A stretch of DNA of 26,211 bases from Prevotella sp. UBA2456 (GTDB lineage Bacteria > Bacteroidota > Bacteroidia > Bacteroidales > Bacteroidaceae): the NCBI GenBank assembly GCA_002342415.1, contig DDPY01000028.1:2054-28264 (forward strand), written 5' to 3'. Under the pieces are notes generated by a model that worked only from the letters and a program-made list of their open reading frames with translations, searched no databases and was not told the origin of the DNA. Position 1 is the first letter of the stretch. Every line of letters starts with the position of its first letter. The translations under genes were made by a program, and so were the position numbers. This document shows, one piece after another, positions 24,701-26,211 of this stretch.

Positions 24701-24845
24701 GAAAATAGCTAAGGACATCCTCAATTTAAAAAAGAGCAATCCCTCTGCTGACACCTCTGCCTTAGAATCCAAAATTGACCGTCTCGTCTATCAGCTCTAT
24801 GGCCTGACGGGCGAGGAAATCAGAATCGTGGAGGGGAAAAAATAA
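21702..24845 (+). CDS. Eco57I-type N6-adenine DNA methyltransferase
   Basis: This 1047-residue protein probably methylates adenine in DNA. The N-terminal ~330 residues have no motif I can name. The conserved LGRIFENLLEDNKDKGAFYTPKEIVSYM leads into motif I CDPAIGSGAF (D442), YGVDIERGAVDIARLR, and motif IV GNPPY (N639-Y642), followed by a long target-recognition region. The C-terminus is SKIDRLVYQLYGLTGEEIRIVEG. The nuclease motif of type IIG enzymes (PD-ExK) is not evident, which fits a role as the modification partner of the PLD-helicase. Bases ~23290-24720, covering the NPPY segment and recognition region, are clearly richer in A/T than the two ends, suggesting exchange of the recognition domain. 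No specificity subunit gene is present. Confidence 0.88.
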   Translation: MDYRPIIESKYNRENWQRLLHDIFNGKEKFWNTPSVVPTNSLFAKQALWLGTITLSDGQTISIYEVELADSVDIERNRRGIRDMLLTAWRSNGNAGAFMFCYRKHESVLRFSYVSEAWAFAEDGTYQKESTDTKRFTYLLGEGHRSRTAIQQFEKLRDSSLSLKDLTKAFSVDAVSDMFFKGYKQQYEDIIFYVTGKRMVKVANKWEERQEGKPNAFIMQQFAHFPNPEKAIRDYVKKLMGRLVFLQFLQKKGWLGVPVNKEWGSGDSEFIQTLFAECKDKDHFIDHELESLFNDLNNEERKELTKYRTPYLNGGLFERDASDETEFPLPAKYMQSLLNFFASYNFTIDENDPDDAEVGVDPEMLGRIFENLLEDNKDKGAFYTPKEIVSYMCRESLIAYLQTDIEDEATKEAIRQFVTTHQLQEHLPDNIDQRLKDVKICDPAIGSGAFPMGLLKELFQCRTALEGIDQSKAAEIKKHIIQQNIYGVDIERGAVDIARLRFWLSLIVDEETPQALPNLDFKIMQGNSLLENYEGVDLSEIMQSGSGEGQLLFADEFGLNKALVQEHIWHYYDVTDHAEKERLSYLIDEAIKNIIIANNSSIKSKIQHISIRNNQDFFLWHLFFAEVFDKGGFDVVIGNPPYVSAPAQIANPILAKQRERIVKCKKYETLNEKWDLYVPFMELGMKLLAPNGAFAMIVPYPLTNQKYGKKLRKFICEKKRMIEIADVSEIKVFDSATVSNCIPFIINSTPNNDIRISHADKQLNIKVDYNKPTEDIIQDEKSFVWNLTQETRKGCRFPSMHVLGDFCYISKGMVLNADEKTAKGEFTKDELISEYKDTTHSREYIEAKDIDKFVVKRVRYLEWNTERCPNLLSRPTFRELYDCPKLMFNRLGELKVYLDDDTHFLHSDSMFSAVLWKDLHHVTNKSITSSITKFCNNQHRYDLEDFSKQVNLFYLLGILNSKMAGILLTDQRGGDYHIYPEHIRNIPIPIAPNEMQNKIGKIAKDILNLKKSNPSADTSALESKIDRLVYQLYGLTGEEIRIVEGKK

Positions 24846-24861
24846 AATAATTGGCAAAACA

Positions 24862-24893
24862 TTTGGAGGTAATAAAATAATTACCTATCTTTG
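24862..24893 (+). promoter_or_regulatory. Promoter of the DUF2442-HTH gene
   Basis: TTTG (24862-24865) and TATCTTTG (24886-24893) are spaced by 20 bases, a near-ideal Bacteroidota promoter. The transcript should start near 24898, so the gene has its own promoter and must start translation downstream of that point. Confidence 0.75.
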
Positions 24894-24971
24894 CAACTGA
24901 AAGTTAATAAACGAAGGATATGCCAACGGTTTTTACGCTATTTGGATATAGGTTCTGGTTCTATGGTAATT

Positions 24972-25373
24972 ATGGAGAAAATAGAGAAGATTTGGCTGAC
25001 AGATGATGCAGTATGGATAAGGACGGCCAGCGGAAAAGAGGCTTGCGAGAAATTCAATGATTATCCTCGATTGAGATATGCCACAAAGGAACAGCGTGCC
25101 AATTATGAGGCTGATGAGTATGGACTTCACTGGGAAGATATTGACGAGGATTTGAGCTTCGAGGGCTTCTTCGACAAGCGTGAGACAACGCAACTCTACA
25201 AGTTGTTTATGGCCCATCCAGAGTTGAACGTATCGGCCATCGCGCGACGCTTAGGCATTTCGCAGAGCCTGATGGCTCAGTATATCAGTGGTAAGAAGCA
25301 TGCCAGTGATGAAAGGGTTGCTTTAATCCTTAATACTGTACGTGAAATAGGTCAGGAATTGATAGCTGTTTAA
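24972..25373 (+). CDS. DUF2442 domain protein with C-terminal helix-turn-helix
   Basis: This 133-residue protein has an N-terminal DUF2442 domain (residues ~1-75: KIWLTDDAVWIRTASGKE, YPRLRYATKEQRANYE and the hallmark HWEDIDEDLSFEGF). A DNA-binding helix-turn-helix follows (~90-120, VSAIARRLGISQSLMAQYISG). Such proteins often resemble antitoxins or repressors; here it may regulate the preceding restriction-like genes. ATG 24972 is preferred because the promoter at 24862-24893 rules out earlier starts; ATG 24963 is also possible. The protein has no enzyme motif. A broken methylase tail lies directly after it. Confidence 0.75.
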   Translation: MEKIEKIWLTDDAVWIRTASGKEACEKFNDYPRLRYATKEQRANYEADEYGLHWEDIDEDLSFEGFFDKRETTQLYKLFMAHPELNVSAIARRLGISQSLMAQYISGKKHASDERVALILNTVREIGQELIAV

Positions 25374-25441
25374 TGTTATTTAGGCTTAATTGTGGAATCG
25401 GGGGCGGTTCCTCTGATCAGTTTTTCCTGTAGGTTACCGAA

Positions 25442-25586
25442 GGAATCGACCGTCTCGTCATTGCAACGCCACACTCTGCACCTTCAGGTCAGAGAATCAG
25501 CTCTACGGCCTGACGGACGAGGAACCAACGGTCGCTGTTCCCGTAGGGAGGTAAAGCAAATCAGAATCGTGGAGGGGGATAATTAA
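25442..25586 (+). pseudogene. Fragmented copy of a methylase C-terminus
   Basis: Three short blocks match the end of the methylase gene in order: 25445-25459 (IDRLV), 25495-25524 (QLYGLT-EE) and 25560-25583 (IRIVEG). The corresponding intact sequence is continuous at 24774-24837. Two unrelated interruptions of about 35 bases each (25460-25494 and 25525-25559) separate the blocks and break the frame. This is probably the relic of another Eco57I-type methylase, or the scar of a recombination event. The flanking bases 25374-25441 show no gene. Confidence 0.6.
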
Positions 25587-25594
25587 GAAACTAT

Positions 25595-26211
25595 CTAAAT
25601 TTGCTTAATCTCTGCATCAACCACAAAGATGTCGCCATCCTCGTCAACCAACACGTTGCGAGGGACAAGGTCCCATACCTCATAGGCTCCATTAGAGAAA
25701 CGCCCCTCTTGGGTAGTCTTCTCGAAACCAAGAGCTGCCATATAGGTGTCTATCATAATCTGAGTGGCAGGATGGGCATCAGCAATGCGCGGCTGGGTGA
25801 TGACTGGCTGAACCGTGCGACCATCAAAGCCGGCAAAACCATAGAAGGAATAGGCAGTGTCAGGGAAAAGAAGGTTGTGCAGCAGAATCTTTTTGAGCAG
25901 TGCTGCTATACTGCCGCTGTTCAAAAGATTGTTGACTTTATATATAATGTTATCTGCAACATAAGTGTCATTCTCATTACCGCTCGGCCCAGGAACACCC
26001 AAGTCGAAAATATCCATCATGGGAATCCAACAGCCGCTGGTTTTAGCCATTTGTTCAGCAGCACGTTGCTCTGCCTCAAAATGACTTACATCTGCTTGGC
26101 TATCTCGAAGTTGCGCTTCATGTATTGCGCAAAGTCGCTCGAGCTCATCGGCGATTGCTGCGATGCGGCTATTTTCCGCATCTTGCGCTCCGTTGCCTCC
26201 TTGTGGAACTG
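25595..26211 (-). CDS. Polyvalent-protein-type kinase domain, C-terminal end (partial)
   Basis: The frame is open from the right edge of the window to the stop at 25595-25597, so at least 204 residues of the C-terminus are present and the start lies outside. The first ~55 visible residues are Gln/Glu/Ala-rich and probably a coiled coil or linker. The rest resembles the serine/threonine/tyrosine kinase domain found in phage and conjugative-element polyvalent proteins. It includes NDTYVADNIIYKVNNL, FYGFAGFDGRTVQPVITQP and the catalytic-loop-like WDLVPRNVLVDEDGDIFVVDAEI (D, N and a second D). An in-frame ATG at 26050 is internal. Its presence suggests an integrated mobile element extends to the right. 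The family assignment is from motif memory and not certain. Confidence 0.6.
   Translation of the reverse strand, partial: VPQGGNGAQDAENSRIAAIADELERLCAIHEAQLRDSQADVSHFEAEQRAAEQMAKTSGCWIPMMDIFDLGVPGPSGNENDTYVADNIIYKVNNLLNSGSIAALLKKILLHNLLFPDTAYSFYGFAGFDGRTVQPVITQPRIADAHPATQIMIDTYMAALGFEKTTQEGRFSNGAYEVWDLVPRNVLVDEDGDIFVVDAEIKQI

Noticed and set aside
18372..24845. Canonical DISARM, BREX or type I restriction-modification system
   Set aside because: DUF1998 (DrmB), PglZ, BrxC, HsdS and HsdR-type components are absent; only the PLD-helicase and methylase are present.
25392..25586. Small protein-coding gene after the DUF2442-HTH gene
   Set aside because: The frame consists of methylase-tail fragments in part out of frame plus two interruptions; a relic explains it better.

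Overview
The window looks like the chromosome of a Bacteroidota bacterium, most likely a Prevotella-like member of the Bacteroidales. Several intergenic regions carry the TAnnTTTG -7 promoter element of this phylum, in places with a TTTG -33 element 19-20 bases upstream. Ribosome binding sites are weak and A-rich. Gene content (DAHP synthase/chorismate mutase fusion, surface lipoprotein with a clostripain domain, Ffh-FolD-TPR block) and roughly 50% GC also fit. No rRNA or tRNA gene was found.

Layout. 1-1180: end of a DAHP synthase/chorismate mutase gene and a prephenate dehydrogenase, a diverged second copy of the pair at 8284-10210. 1237-2181: endonuclease/exonuclease/phosphatase-family protein. 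2275-5937 (minus): clostripain-family lipoprotein followed by a P1B copper ATPase that appears to lack its nucleotide-binding domain. 6037-10210: aromatic amino acid operon (prephenate dehydratase, aminotransferase, DAHP synthase/chorismate mutase, prephenate dehydrogenase). It is preceded by a leader with the parts of a ribosome-mediated attenuator: a 21-residue leader peptide with eight Phe/Tyr in nine codons, an antiterminator and a terminator. 10221-11660 (minus): aminoacyl-histidine dipeptidase. 11740-17092: HD-domain hydrolase, TerB-DnaJ protein, QueH/5-formyl-THF cyclo-ligase fusion, Ffh, FolD and a small TPR protein.

17093-18371 has no protein gene. It holds a REPIN-like inverted repeat, a 22-bp tandem repeat and a promoter followed by a strongly structured leader RNA. 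18372-24845 is a two-gene putative anti-phage module: a PLD-nuclease/SNF2-helicase fusion and an Eco57I-type adenine methylase. A DUF2442-HTH gene, a broken methylase tail and the end of a polyvalent-protein-type kinase follow, which suggests a mobile or defence-island segment inserted beside housekeeping genes.

Short low-complexity repeats with a 7-base period sit directly before several start codons. One such repeat appears to have been absorbed into the coding sequence of the aminotransferase. The clearest regulatory discovery is the Phe/Tyr attenuator. The leader RNA of the defence module and the domain-deleted copper ATPase come next.
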